Source of the DNA: Paraburkholderia sp. DHOC27
GTDB taxonomy: Bacteria > Pseudomonadota > Gammaproteobacteria > Burkholderiales > Burkholderiaceae
DNA length: 64,000 nucleotides
Reading direction: 5' to 3'
NCBI RefSeq assembly: GCF_003429005.1
Contig: NZ_QVQV01000001.1
Coordinates: forward strand, 1,846,470-1,910,469
Part shown: positions 27,125 through 36,010 of the stretch, in pieces
Layout: each line of letters begins with the position of its first letter
Numbering within the stretch: position 1 is the first letter of the stretch
Made by a program: the position numbers and the translations under genes
The notes under the pieces: generated by a model
The model's input: the letters and a program-made list of their open reading frames with translations, nothing else
The model's database searches: none
What the model was told of the DNA's origin: nothing

Positions 27125-27928
27125 ATGAAAACTAACCGACTAGAAGCCATTAGGCACCATTTGTATTCGAATGGCGAGACCTCCATCCAGGCGCTCGCGG
27201 ACGGAATCGGCGCATCTCTCGCGACCGTTCGCCGGGATCTCCAGATCCTCGAGCAACAGGGCGTTGTCGAACGTAGCCATGGAGGCGCCCGTATCTCTAG
27301 CGGGGTCGATACCGAGGTCGCATTCGAAGTCCGGGAAAATCAACACCTGCGCGAGAAGAGAGCCATCGCAGCGGCGGCCTACGACCTTCTGACACCGAAC
27401 AGTGCGGTTTTTCTGGATGCTGGAACGACTGTGCTGCAACTGGCTCATCTGTTGCGGGTCAATCCAATCCCGCTCACGGTTGTGACAAACGGTCTGGTCG
27501 TGGCACAACGATTGATGAACGTGCCGAAGCTCCGCGTCTCGCTCATAGGCGGACAACTGCGTAACGAGAATGCCTCTCTCGTGGGCCCAGCCGCCGAGCT
27601 GGCGCTTGATCGACTGTGGCTGGACCAGTTGTTCCTGGGAGCGGGCGCGATAGGTGACGACCACAAGATCTACAGCCTTGACTCGGCCGAAGCCAGCATC
27701 AACGAGCACATGATCGGAAGAGCGGCAAGTACCATTGTCCTCGCTGATGCCAGCAAATTTGGTCGACGCTCGACTTTTCTGGTTGCAGAACTAACCAGCC
27801 GAATGCACGTGATCTCCGATTCGTCTTTGGCTGACAAAGAGCAATCAGGGCTGCGGAAGGCGGGCATCAATCTGACGACCGTCGAGAGCAAGGGAACAGA
27901 GGTCAATGTAAAGGCAAGCGCCTCATGA
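27125..27928 (+). CDS. DeoR-family transcriptional repressor of the sugar operon
   Basis: This 267-residue DeoR regulator has an N-terminal winged helix (SIQALADGIGASLATVRRDL) and the DeoR C-terminal phosphosugar sensor. The sensor includes FLDAGTTVLQLAHLL and VGPAAELALDRLWLDQLFLG. Such proteins repress until a phosphorylated sugar binds. It lies inside the operon it probably controls, just after the GatZ-like gene, and shares an ATGA overlap with the kinase gene. The inverted repeat at 20460 is a candidate operator. Confidence 0.93.
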   Translation: MKTNRLEAIRHHLYSNGETSIQALADGIGASLATVRRDLQILEQQGVVERSHGGARISSGVDTEVAFEVRENQHLREKRAIAAAAYDLLTPNSAVFLDAGTTVLQLAHLLRVNPIPLTVVTNGLVVAQRLMNVPKLRVSLIGGQLRNENASLVGPAAELALDRLWLDQLFLGAGAIGDDHKIYSLDSAEASINEHMIGRAASTIVLADASKFGRRSTFLVAELTSRMHVISDSSLADKEQSGLRKAGINLTTVESKGTEVNVKASAS

Positions 27929-28875
27929 CGCAGGGTACGGAGTTCGTGTTAGGGGTCGATGCTGGCGGCACGAAGACTTTACTGGCCATTGCCGACCGCT
28001 CTGGCGCTGTTCAATTCTCCACGCGGGCACCCACACTTGATCCGACCGGCAGCCCGGATTGGGCAAAGGAGATCGAGCATCTTGCCGGGTTCGCCGCCGA
28101 ATATATGCCCAACGTAAGCGGTGCGGCGCTAGGGCTGCCGTTCTTTGGCGAGATTGAGGCAATCTCGCAAGTGCAACGCGACGTCTGTGCCGCGCGATTT
28201 CCGATGCGCCATGAGGTCGTGAACGACGTTCAGGTAGCCTTTGACGGGGCCTTCGCGGGTCGGCGCGGGGTCTTGCTGCTGGCTGGCACTGGATCGATGG
28301 CGTGGGCAGGCGACAGCAGCGGCGCAAACATCCGCGTTGGCGGTTGGGGTGACGCATTTGGCGACGAGGGCAGCGCATATTGGATCGGTCGCGAAGCACT
28401 GTCAGCAGGATCGCGCGCATTGGACGGGCGCGGCCCTGACATCGACTTTGCGCGCGCGCTGCTTCATGGACTGCGTCTGGACGAAGCGGATCTGATTGGC
28501 TGGTCGCACGCTGAGACGACGCGGCGATCCAGGATTGCTAGCGTGGCGAAGGTAGTCAGTGAGATTGCCACTGTCAACGAGACTGCACGTTCAATCCTGG
28601 AGCGGGCAGGTGACATGCTCTATGACCACGCAAAAATGGGCTTCGAGCGAAGCGGCCTGCCGGAATCTGCTGAATGGAGTTACGCCGGAGGCGTGTTCTC
28701 CAGCGAAATCGTGTTGGACCGCGTGACTTTCCGAATTGGCCGCAGGCCTTCACCACCGGTTTTGCCGCCCGTTGGGGGCGCACTGCTGAGGGCCGCGCGA
28801 CTTTCCGGGTGGGTCACGGACGATGCATGGGTCGGCAATCTGGCGAGATCGCTTTCATGCGATGGATTGGTCTGA
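27925..28875 (+). CDS. BadF/NagK-type N-acetylhexosamine kinase
   Basis: This 316-residue ASKHA-fold kinase has a phosphate-1 loop (VLGVDAGGTKTLLAIADRSG), an adenosine region, and the signature GGWGDAFGDEGSAYWIGREA typical of N-acetylglucosamine-kinase-like members of the BadF/BadG/BcrA/BcrD group. It should phosphorylate the imported amino sugar in the cytoplasm, before the SIS protein acts. Its ATG overlaps the DeoR stop (ATGA). It is the last gene of the operon. The specific hexosamine is unknown. Confidence 0.9.
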   Translation: MTQGTEFVLGVDAGGTKTLLAIADRSGAVQFSTRAPTLDPTGSPDWAKEIEHLAGFAAEYMPNVSGAALGLPFFGEIEAISQVQRDVCAARFPMRHEVVNDVQVAFDGAFAGRRGVLLLAGTGSMAWAGDSSGANIRVGGWGDAFGDEGSAYWIGREALSAGSRALDGRGPDIDFARALLHGLRLDEADLIGWSHAETTRRSRIASVAKVVSEIATVNETARSILERAGDMLYDHAKMGFERSGLPESAEWSYAGGVFSSEIVLDRVTFRIGRRPSPPVLPPVGGALLRAARLSGWVTDDAWVGNLARSLSCDGLV

Positions 28876-29221
28876 GCGGCTTCGCCACGTAAAGGAAACC
28901 GTCGAGTCCACGGGGGCGGTAACTTCAGCAAAGGCTAAGTTTGCGCGCCCGTCAGCGCCCGCGCGCTGAAATTCGGACGAACATCACTCGGATGGGCGCA
29001 TCAAGGCAAGCCTGGGAAACGCCAGCCAACAAGCGTGTCTACAAACATGCGATACCGAGGTGAAATCGCGCTCACACATAGCGAGGAATTTTCCATCGCG
29101 CAATCTCGTCCGGCAACAATTGGCCACAAAGGGCCAATCGACTGCACCCTCTACATCGCTGTAGATTGACGCATGTATCCAGTCGATTAACCTGCAGGGT
29201 TAGCCAGGGAAGAGATGCAAC
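28876..29221. other. Spacer with two inverted repeats before WYL regulator
   Basis: No gene is seen. ATTGGCC and GGCCAAT arms (29119-29138, 6-base spacer) and CTACA/TGTAG arms (29151-29164) lie within 100 bases of the regulator start. They are candidate operators for autoregulation. No T-run marks a terminator for the kinase operon. Confidence 0.45.
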
Positions 29222-29941
29222 ATGTCGAGAACAAACCGCCTGTTTGAACTGATCAACGTGCTGCGCGCACGCAAGACCCCCGCTACGGCCCTCTACCTCG
29301 CGCGTGAACTGGGTGTCTCGCAACGGAGCATATACCGTGACATCGAAACGCTGCGTTCGCTCGGAGCGCCTCTCGATGGACAAGCGGGTGTTGGCTTCTG
29401 TTTGAGAAAGGGGTTCTTTCTTCCGGAATTCGCTTTCTCATCGGACGAACTGGACGCGTTGATCCTTGGCCTGGACTGGGTGCGGCAACGGGCCGATCCT
29501 GCCCTGGCACAATGCAGTGAAAGCGCTCTGGCGAAAATACTTTCCGCACGAGACAGCGGTTCCTCGACAAGCGATGAACTTACTGCTGTCTTAACGGCCG
29601 CCTCGGCGTCCGAGCGGATAGACCCTTCGCACGTCGCGCTATTGCGACAGGCCATTCGCCGGCAACGCAAAGTTTCGATCAGCTATGAGGACGCTCACGG
29701 CGCGTTATCGGACCAGACCATCTGGCCGATTGCTATCGTCTATTTCGACGATGTTCGATTACTGGCGGCCTGGTGCGAACAGAAAGTGGCGTTCCGCCAT
29801 TTCCGCGTCGATCGTTTGCACGTGGTAACGATTTTGGAGGAACGCTACCCCGGGCGACGTCAAGCGATCTTGACGCAGTGGCGGCGTCAGGATCGTGACT
29901 GGCGTTCGATGCTGACAGTTTCTGACACGGCACCGCGCTAG
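29222..29941 (+). CDS. YafY-type transcriptional regulator with WYL domain
   Basis: This 239-residue protein has an N-terminal HTH-11 winged helix (ATALYLARELGVSQRSIYRD) and a C-terminal WYL ligand-sensing domain (ISYEDAHGALSDQTIWPIAI, then VRLLAAWCEQKVAFRHFRVD). WYL regulators sense nucleotides or other small ligands and act as repressors or activators. It appears to lead the DUF1330 gene 48 bases downstream. Short inverted repeats lie upstream. Confidence 0.92.
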   Translation: MSRTNRLFELINVLRARKTPATALYLARELGVSQRSIYRDIETLRSLGAPLDGQAGVGFCLRKGFFLPEFAFSSDELDALILGLDWVRQRADPALAQCSESALAKILSARDSGSSTSDELTAVLTAASASERIDPSHVALLRQAIRRQRKVSISYEDAHGALSDQTIWPIAIVYFDDVRLLAAWCEQKVAFRHFRVDRLHVVTILEERYPGRRQAILTQWRRQDRDWRSMLTVSDTAPR

Positions 29942-29989
29942 TATTTGATTAACGCACTCAGGTCGGGTGCGAAGTCAAAGGAGAGGTCA

Positions 29990-30358
29990 ATGGTTTCGTT
30001 GTCGCCTGCCGCAATCGAAGCGTTTCTGAGCGAAGACGACGATTCGGTTGTAATGCTGAATCTCTTGCGGTTTGAGCCCAATGGCGGCCGGGAAAAATAT
30101 CTGGATTACCTGGGAATGGCCAAGCCAATCCTGGCCCGATTCGGTGCGAGAATCCTGTTCGGAGGCGATGGTCTGCCTGCGCTTACCGCAGAGCGAGCCC
30201 AGGAATGGGATGCCGTTGTTCTGGTCCAGTATCCACGCCGATCCGCATTCAAAAGCATGATCGAGGATCCCGAATACCAGGTTGCGTTTAAGGTTGGAGC
30301 AGCAGCCATTGCCGATATCGTGCTCCAACCTCTGAGAGCGATCGACAGTCTGGTGTGA
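29990..30358 (+). CDS. DUF1330 family protein
   Basis: This 122-residue protein has a ferredoxin-like dimeric alpha/beta-barrel fold. The pattern VVMLNLLRFEPNGGREKYLD at the start and WDAVVLVQYPRRSAFKSMIE are characteristic of DUF1330. Its function is unknown; relatives are small stress or antibiotic-monooxygenase-like proteins. The ATG at 29990 follows AAGGAGAGG. It is probably co-transcribed with the WYL regulator. Confidence 0.85.
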   Translation: MVSLSPAAIEAFLSEDDDSVVMLNLLRFEPNGGREKYLDYLGMAKPILARFGARILFGGDGLPALTAERAQEWDAVVLVQYPRRSAFKSMIEDPEYQVAFKVGAAAIADIVLQPLRAIDSLV

Positions 30359-30486
30359 TGCGTGGAGTTGAAAGTGAGGGGCGGGGTGGCCGCTGCGGGT
30401 CGAAAGCACGCCTGCGCCGCCAACCGGACCCGCACCCGCAACAAGAGCCGCCGGGCAACCAACGTCGATCACCACCCACCCCTCCT

Positions 30487-31260
30487 TCACCCCCTCGTGC
30501 CAGTCAGCACATTAGCGAGTTCCACCGGCATATCGATCATCACATCGTGGCCGCACGACAGCCTCACAATGCGCCACCCCTCCTTTCCGGAAACCTGCTT
30601 CGCGTAGTAGGGAAAGGGGCTCGGTTCCCAGTCTTCGGCAAGAATGAACAGCTTGTCCTTGATTGCTGATTCGCGTCCCGTGAGAAGCGCCGGTGTTGCG
30701 AACGAAGCAAATGACTGCGGCGAGCACCGGCGGTCTATCCATGCGCGGCTGTCCGGCTTGACGTTGAACGCCACCGCCGGGACCGGTGAAGTCAGGCCGC
30801 AATTGCCGGTCATCGCGCTTGCCTGGAAGGCGGCCAGGTAGGCTGTGGCGTTCTCTTCGGAAAGCGCCTGCCGGATACAGTCGTTCATGGATTGCGCGTG
30901 CTGCGGTACAAACGCGTCCAGGTACACGAGCGACTTGATGCGATCGCTCATGCGATCCGCGACCCCCGTGATCACCATGCCGCCGTAGGAGTGGCCCACG
31001 AGGATCACATCGGAGAGCTCTTCGGCCTCGAGCACACCGCACACGTCGCGAATGTGCGTTTCCAGCGTAATCGCGTGGCTGTTCAGATGCGCCCGCTCAC
31101 CGAGGCCCGTGAGGGTGGGAGTGAAGACCGTGTGGCCCGACTCACGCAGCACTCGGGCGGTGTCGCGATAGCACCAGCCGCCATGCCACGCACCGTGCAC
31201 AAGCACGAAGGTTGCGGGCGCGCTGCAGTGTGGGTCTTGATTCAATTGCTCGTACGGCAT
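30487..31260 (-). CDS. Alpha/beta hydrolase (EstC/methylesterase-like)
   Basis: This 257-residue alpha/beta hydrolase has the oxyanion segment FVLVHGAWHGGWCY, the nucleophile elbow VGHSYGGMV (serine about residue 90), and the catalytic histidine in LSCGHDVMIDMP near the C-terminus. The layout (short cap, C-terminal GHDVMIDMP) matches the plant-type methylesterase/EstC group. The start at 31260 is supported by CAGGAG 4-5 bases upstream; the frame opens at 31293. It stands alone, convergent with the DUF1330 gene. The substrate is unknown. Confidence 0.9.
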   Translation of the reverse strand: MPYEQLNQDPHCSAPATFVLVHGAWHGGWCYRDTARVLRESGHTVFTPTLTGLGERAHLNSHAITLETHIRDVCGVLEAEELSDVILVGHSYGGMVITGVADRMSDRIKSLVYLDAFVPQHAQSMNDCIRQALSEENATAYLAAFQASAMTGNCGLTSPVPAVAFNVKPDSRAWIDRRCSPQSFASFATPALLTGRESAIKDKLFILAEDWEPSPFPYYAKQVSGKEGWRIVRLSCGHDVMIDMPVELANVLTGTRG

Positions 31261-31570
31261 GAAACTCCTGTTTGGCGCGTGGACGACGCCCATCTTTCGC
31301 CCACCTTCTCATCTGAATGCCGCAATGTATCCCGAGTCGCGTGGTCGTTTGATCGCCTCGTGGCCGTTTCATTGATGACGGTTTGTCGCGAATGCACCGG
31401 AACGCCTCCTCTGTCCGCTCAAACAAACAAGCAGTGCACTGCATCGACGCTCGTGTCTGTTGTGACCGCCAGGAAAAAATCCACACCACCATTGAACAAA
31501 ACGCCCATCCTTCCTCGCCGATCCTTGATTGCTCTTCCTAAGCGATGCCGCGAACCGGTGTGTGGCGCGC

Positions 31571-31879
31571 TTCCTGAACATCGCCATCGGTCTGGCCGCA
31601 GCGCTCGGGCAGGCCCACCGGCAGGGCCTGATCCATAGAGACGTCAAGCCCGCGAACGCACTCGTCGACGAGACAGGTCACGTGTGGCTCACCGGCTTCG
31701 GCATCGCCTCCCGGCTGCCGCGAGAGCGGCTGCCGCCCGTACCGCCCGAGATCATTGCCGGCACGCTGGCCTACATGTCTCCCGAACAGACCGGGCGCAT
31801 GAACCGCTCGGTCGATTCCCGCAGCGATCTCTAGACGCTAGGTGTCACGCTGTACGCTCGTCGCCAGTTTCATTCATGA
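31571..31879 (+). pseudogene. Fragment of a multidomain Ser/Thr kinase-sensor kinase gene
   Basis: The frame encodes the middle of a Hanks-type kinase: LAAALGQAHRQGLIHRDVKP with the catalytic HRD, then WLTGFGIASRLPRE and GTLAYMSPEQTGRMNRSVDS. This is the style of the very large trifunctional Ser/Thr kinase/ATPase/histidine-kinase proteins. An in-frame TAG at 31832 interrupts RSDL-TLGVTLY, after which homology fades. The N-lobe and all downstream domains are missing. It is a relic of a gene normally over 4 kb long. Confidence 0.75.
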
Positions 31880-32006
31880 AATCCATTCATGGGCGTTTGC
31901 GCTTTGTGCTGACTAGTCGTGTGGAGATACGACCGTTAAAGTCCACTCATCCACAATCGGATCAATGGCTAGCCGTCGTTGCATCCAGCTTACCAGGAAC
32001 ATACCA

Positions 32007-32765
32007 ATGAATCCCACGTACGATTTCAAGGGTCGAGCAGCATTGGTCACGGGCGCCAGTTCTGGCTTGGGCTTCGCGACAGCAAAGGCCTTCGCCGAAA
32101 GTGGCGCATCGGTCGCATTGGTGGATCGCAATGTCGACAAACTGAACGCCGCCGTCGAGAGCCTGACCGCCGCGGGGCACCGGGCCATCGCCATTGCTTG
32201 CGACGTATCCGATGAAGAGCAGGCAAAAGCAGCAGTGGAACGCACGGTTGACCAATTCGGTCGCCTGGATATGGCTTATAACAACGCAGGTATCCTGGGT
32301 CCCATGTGCGAAATGTCCTCCGAAACGGTTGAAGGCTACGAAGAAGTAATTGCAGTCAATCTGGGCGGAATCTGGGCCTTTATGAAACATGAACTGTTGC
32401 AGATGAAAAAACAGGGCTGCGGCACGATCGTGAATTGTTCGTCGCTCGGCGGCCTCGTCGGGCTGCCGGGTCGCGCCGCCTATCACGCAAGTAAGCACGG
32501 AGTAATTGGGCTAACCAAAAGCGCCGCTCTCGATGTCGCGGCGCACGGCATTCGCGTGAACGCCATCTGTCCGGGCTGCATCGATACTCCGATGGGCGAT
32601 GCCATTGATCCCGAGGCCATGCAGGTGTTTCTCAAAGATCAACCGATTGGCCGGATGGGCGAGCCTGAAGAGGTTGCAGCGGCCGTGCAGTGGCTATGTA
32701 GTCCTGGCGCGAGCCTGATCGTCGGCGTCGCATTGCCGGTTGATGGCGGCTTCGTCGCTCATTGA
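32007..32765 (+). CDS. SDR-family oxidoreductase
   Basis: This 252-residue classical short-chain dehydrogenase has the cofactor motif VTGASSGLGFATA, the NNAG motif, a catalytic serine in NCSSLGG, YHASK as the YxxxK pair, and the C-terminal PVDGGFVAH. An aspartate-ended second strand (LVDRNVDKL) suggests NAD rather than NADP, an inference. The start at 32007 follows CAGGAA. It stands between the kinase relic and the structured leader at 32880, with no evident partner. Confidence 0.92.
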   Translation: MNPTYDFKGRAALVTGASSGLGFATAKAFAESGASVALVDRNVDKLNAAVESLTAAGHRAIAIACDVSDEEQAKAAVERTVDQFGRLDMAYNNAGILGPMCEMSSETVEGYEEVIAVNLGGIWAFMKHELLQMKKQGCGTIVNCSSLGGLVGLPGRAAYHASKHGVIGLTKSAALDVAAHGIRVNAICPGCIDTPMGDAIDPEAMQVFLKDQPIGRMGEPEEVAAAVQWLCSPGASLIVGVALPVDGGFVAH

Positions 32766-32879
32766 CGTTTCACGGTATTGAAGCGCTGCGCCTGTGGTCC
32801 ACCTGAAATGGCTCGTGCCAGCGCGCAGCGCATTTAAACGCCAGGTGCCTCGATTTGGAATTAATCGGACTCTCCTGTG

Positions 32880-33123
32880 AGAAATTTCACAAGGACTTGT
32901 TAACTGAAAGACGCCTTAGGCGCTTTAATCAACATTCGAGCTTTACAATCTTGCAACGGTATTTTTACGACTTCATTTGAGTCGCTTAAAAAGACTTGAG
33001 TCGGGGGAAATCCCGAGGGAGTTAAACGTTGCTTTGATAATGCCTCTGTATTAACTTGCGCGCAGAGGCGTCTGAAGACGTCCAGGAAACAAGTGGAACC
33101 TGAGAGAAAGTCCGAGGACAAAA
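32880..33123 (+). promoter_or_regulatory. Structured leader upstream of a small ORF
   Basis: This AT-richer stretch has several potential stems. They are CGCCT/AGGCG at 32912-32922, TCGGG/CCCGA around 33001-33016, GCCTCTG/CAGAGGC around 33042-33070, and CGTCT/AGACG just after. They lie in the 240 bases leading to the ATG at 33124. I do not recognise a known riboswitch class. It may be a regulatory 5' untranslated region or a small RNA. Confidence 0.4.
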
Positions 33124-33378
33124 ATGAATTTAATAGTCGAGCGCGATATCGCGCACGTCGGCCGCGTGATGCGCGCGTCCACACTGTCGTGTGCCCCTGA
33201 ACTGATGCTCGTCGATTACTGGCGCGGACGATTGTTGTCCCTGCTGGGAACGGACGATCTCACGGAATTCCAGCTTTATTCCTTGCACGACCTGATGGCC
33301 GAGCTGGCTGGAATTGAGAAGCAGCTCGAAGAGGTCCGCGCAGAACGGCCTCGTTATGCTGCGGCGGCTCACGGCTGA
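33124..33378 (+). CDS. Small hypothetical protein
   Basis: This 84-residue protein is mostly helical, with a C-terminal coiled-coil-like stretch (LHDLMAELAGIEKQLEEVRA). No signal peptide or membrane segment is seen. GAGGAC lies about 5 bases before the ATG. The last codons and stop fall in a 12-base tandem duplication (33370-33393). The structured upstream region suggests regulated expression. I do not recognise the family. Confidence 0.65.
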   Translation: MNLIVERDIAHVGRVMRASTLSCAPELMLVDYWRGRLLSLLGTDDLTEFQLYSLHDLMAELAGIEKQLEEVRAERPRYAAAAHG

Positions 33379-33443
33379 TCGCACGGCTGATCGCAACCTG
33401 GGCCGCTCTCTCAATTCCGCTCAACTCGAGGATGCTACCCCCT

Positions 33444-34451
33444 TCATCGACGCCGTTCCGTCACCTGGCTCAGCATGACAGCCGCGACGATCAGCGCGCC
33501 TCGCACCACGTATTGCCAGTACTCCGAAACGTTGAGCAGCGTCATCCCGTTGCCAATGATGCCGAGAAACAGCACGCCGATGAAAGTGCCCCAGATGCGC
33601 CCCTTGCCGCCAAACAGACTGGTGCCGCCAATGATGGTGGCGGCAATCACGTCCAGTTCCATGCCGGTCGCCGTCGTGCCGGTCCCGGAGCCGATCTGCG
33701 AGGCGATCAGGATGCCGCTGAGCGCGGCGAGCCCGCCCGTCAGCATCAGCGTGGCGGTCTTGATCCATGAGACCTTGATGCCCGAAAGGCGCGCGGCTTC
33801 CGGGTTGCCGCCCACTGCATAGACGGCGCGCCCGAAGGTCGTATAGCTCATCACGAAGTGCATGATCAGCACGACGGCGACGAACACGAAGGCCGGGAAG
33901 GGCAGTCCGAGCAAAGCGCCATTGCCGACAAAATCGAACCAGCCGGGAAAGGTGGCGAGCGGATAGCCGCCCGTAATCAGGTTGGCGGCGCCACGCAAGG
34001 CAGTAAAGAGGCCAAGCGTGGTGATGAAGGTCGGCACGTTGAGCGCAGCTTTCATCGCGCCACTAAACGCACCGCAGGCCATGCCGACCACGATCGCCGC
34101 GCACGACCCGAGAATGACGGCGGCGACGCTGCCCATGAGCGGCGTGCAGGCGCCCACCACCCACGCGAGGATGCAGCCGGCCAGTGCCATGCCGGAGCCT
34201 ACGGAGAGGTCGATCTCGGCGCATACAATCACGGCGGTCATCCCGCACGCGACGATGCCGAGCATGGAAATGGCCCGCATCACGTTCAGCAGGTTGGAGA
34301 CGGTTGAAAAACCCGGTGCATAGAATGCCAGCATGACCGCCACGACGACCAGCACACACTCGAGCATGTAGCGGAACAGGAGCGACTCGGTCGACGGTTT
34401 TCTCTTGCTGGCCGACGACGTATTCGTCAGCGTGCTTTCCTTGGCGGTCAT
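33444..34451 (-). CDS. Ribose-type sugar ABC permease (RbsC-like)
   Basis: This 335-residue CUT2 permease of the BPD_transp_2 family has about ten hydrophobic segments. The conserved motif VIAATIIGGTSLFGGKGRIW precedes GTFIGVLFLGIIGNGM. It forms the membrane channel with the ATPase and binding protein encoded just upstream. The start at 34451 forms an ATGA overlap with the ATPase stop; the open frame continuing to 34883 lies inside the ATPase gene. It is the last gene of the 17-kb minus-strand run. Confidence 0.94.
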   Translation of the reverse strand: MTAKESTLTNTSSASKRKPSTESLLFRYMLECVLVVVAVMLAFYAPGFSTVSNLLNVMRAISMLGIVACGMTAVIVCAEIDLSVGSGMALAGCILAWVVGACTPLMGSVAAVILGSCAAIVVGMACGAFSGAMKAALNVPTFITTLGLFTALRGAANLITGGYPLATFPGWFDFVGNGALLGLPFPAFVFVAVVLIMHFVMSYTTFGRAVYAVGGNPEAARLSGIKVSWIKTATLMLTGGLAALSGILIASQIGSGTGTTATGMELDVIAATIIGGTSLFGGKGRIWGTFIGVLFLGIIGNGMTLLNVSEYWQYVVRGALIVAAVMLSQVTERRR

Positions 34452-36010
34452 TGCGCGCCCTCCATCATGATTTGGTAAAGTTCGTCGAGTGCGATGGTCT
34501 GGGGATCGACCTGCGCCACCAGCCGGCCGCGATGCATGATCAGAATGCGGTCGCAGACCTCCAGCAGTTCTTCGGGCTCGCTCGACACCACGATGGCGCT
34601 TAACCCATGCAGCGCCTTTTCGCGGATGATGCGGAAAATCTGTTCCTTCGCCTGAATGTCGATGCCGCGGCTCGGTTCGTCGAAGAACATGACCTGCGGA
34701 TCCGTGTTGAACCAGTTGCCCAACACCACCTTTTGCTGGTTGCCGCCTGACATCGAAGAAACGGGCAGGTGGGGATCCGGCGCCTTGATGGCGAGATCGG
34801 CAATCTGCCGGCGCACGGGGCCGGTTTCCATCTGGTAGTTGATGAAGCTCAGGCGCGCCATGCGCGAGAGGCCCGCCACGCACAGATTGTTGTGAATCGA
34901 CTGCGCCTGCACGAGCCCGTGTTCCTTGCGGTTCTCCGGCGTGTAGCCGAGGCCGAGGCGCTTCATGCGCGCCGGAGTGGGCTTGTGGATGGTGGTGCCG
35001 TTCAGCCTGATCGTGCCGCCGTCGAGCGGATCGGCGCCGAAGATCGAGCGCAGGAGTTCGGTGCGCCCGGCGCCTAACATGCCCGCAATGCCCAGCACTT
35101 CGCCGCGCCTCAGTTCGAAATCAACGTCCTCGAACACGCCACTGCGGTGCAGTTTCTGCACCGACAACGCGGGGTTCGCGGCGTCGAGTGCACGCGGCTG
35201 CACGCGGGCCGGCACGTGATGCTCGCCGAACATCGCCCGCACCACCTCTCGTGGACTCGTCTGCGCGATCGGCAATGAACTCACGTGGTCACCGTCACGC
35301 AATACCGTGCACGTATCCGCGATATCAAAGATTTCATTCATGCGATGCGTGATGTACAGCATCGTCACGCCATGCGAGCGCAGTCGCCGCACGAGCGTGA
35401 ACAGGCGTTCGACTTCCCGGTGACTGAGCGCCGAGGTCGGCTCGTCGAGCAGCAGCACAGCCGGTGAGGTCGCATAAGCCTTGGCGATTTCCACCATTTG
35501 CTGCTGACCGACCGGCAGTCTGGATACCGGGTCGTCCGGCGAGATATCGAGGCCGGTCGCTTCGAGAATCCGCGCGGCATCCTCACGCAACTGGCGCCAG
35601 TCCACCGCACGCGCAAGAGCTTTGCGCGCCACAGGCAAGCGCCCGAGAAAGATGTTCTCCGCCACTGAAAGCGTGGGCACCAGCGACAACTCCTGGTGCA
35701 CCATGCGGATGCCGACCGCGAAGGCGTCCGCAGGGTGGTGGAAGTCGCATGCCTTGCCGTTCACCAGAAGCTCGCCGCCATCGGCGCGGATCGAGCCCGC
35801 GAGAATCTTCAGCAGTGTCGATTTGCCGGAGCCGTTCTTGCCCATCAGCGCATGAATCTGGCCAGGCTCGAACGTATGCGTGAAAGGCCGGAGCGCGACA
35901 CTGGCGCCGAAACTGCGCGACAGTCCACGTGCTTCGATGCGCGCACTCGTCGGCAATGACGGCGACTGCGCGCGATCCCGGCCGTTTAGCGAAGACAGTT
36001 CAGTTGACAT
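34448..36010 (-). CDS. Ribose-type sugar ABC ATPase (RbsA-like)
   Basis: This 520-residue ATPase has two fused nucleotide-binding domains, the CUT2 hallmark. The first has Walker A GKNGSGKST and a Walker B region VLLLDEPTSAL. The second has the degenerate loop GMLGAGRTEL and the signature SGGNQQKVVLGNW. It should power import with the adjacent permease. Its start overlaps the 3' end of the binding-protein gene by 11 bases, implying coupled translation. Confidence 0.95.
   Translation of the reverse strand: MSTELSSLNGRDRAQSPSLPTSARIEARGLSRSFGASVALRPFTHTFEPGQIHALMGKNGSGKSTLLKILAGSIRADGGELLVNGKACDFHHPADAFAVGIRMVHQELSLVPTLSVAENIFLGRLPVARKALARAVDWRQLREDAARILEATGLDISPDDPVSRLPVGQQQMVEIAKAYATSPAVLLLDEPTSALSHREVERLFTLVRRLRSHGVTMLYITHRMNEIFDIADTCTVLRDGDHVSSLPIAQTSPREVVRAMFGEHHVPARVQPRALDAANPALSVQKLHRSGVFEDVDFELRRGEVLGIAGMLGAGRTELLRSIFGADPLDGGTIRLNGTTIHKPTPARMKRLGLGYTPENRKEHGLVQAQSIHNNLCVAGLSRMARLSFINYQMETGPVRRQIADLAIKAPDPHLPVSSMSGGNQQKVVLGNWFNTDPQVMFFDEPSRGIDIQAKEQIFRIIREKALHGLSAIVVSSEPEELLEVCDRILIMHRGRLVAQVDPQTIALDELYQIMMEGAQ

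Noticed and set aside
33370..33393. 12-base tandem duplication at the end of the small ORF
   Set aside because: It is a simple duplication spanning the stop codon and does not change the product, so it was not scored as a finding.
34452..34883. Upstream extension of the ribose-type permease ORF
   Set aside because: It is an out-of-frame reading of the ATPase gene; the permease begins at the ATGA overlap at 34451.
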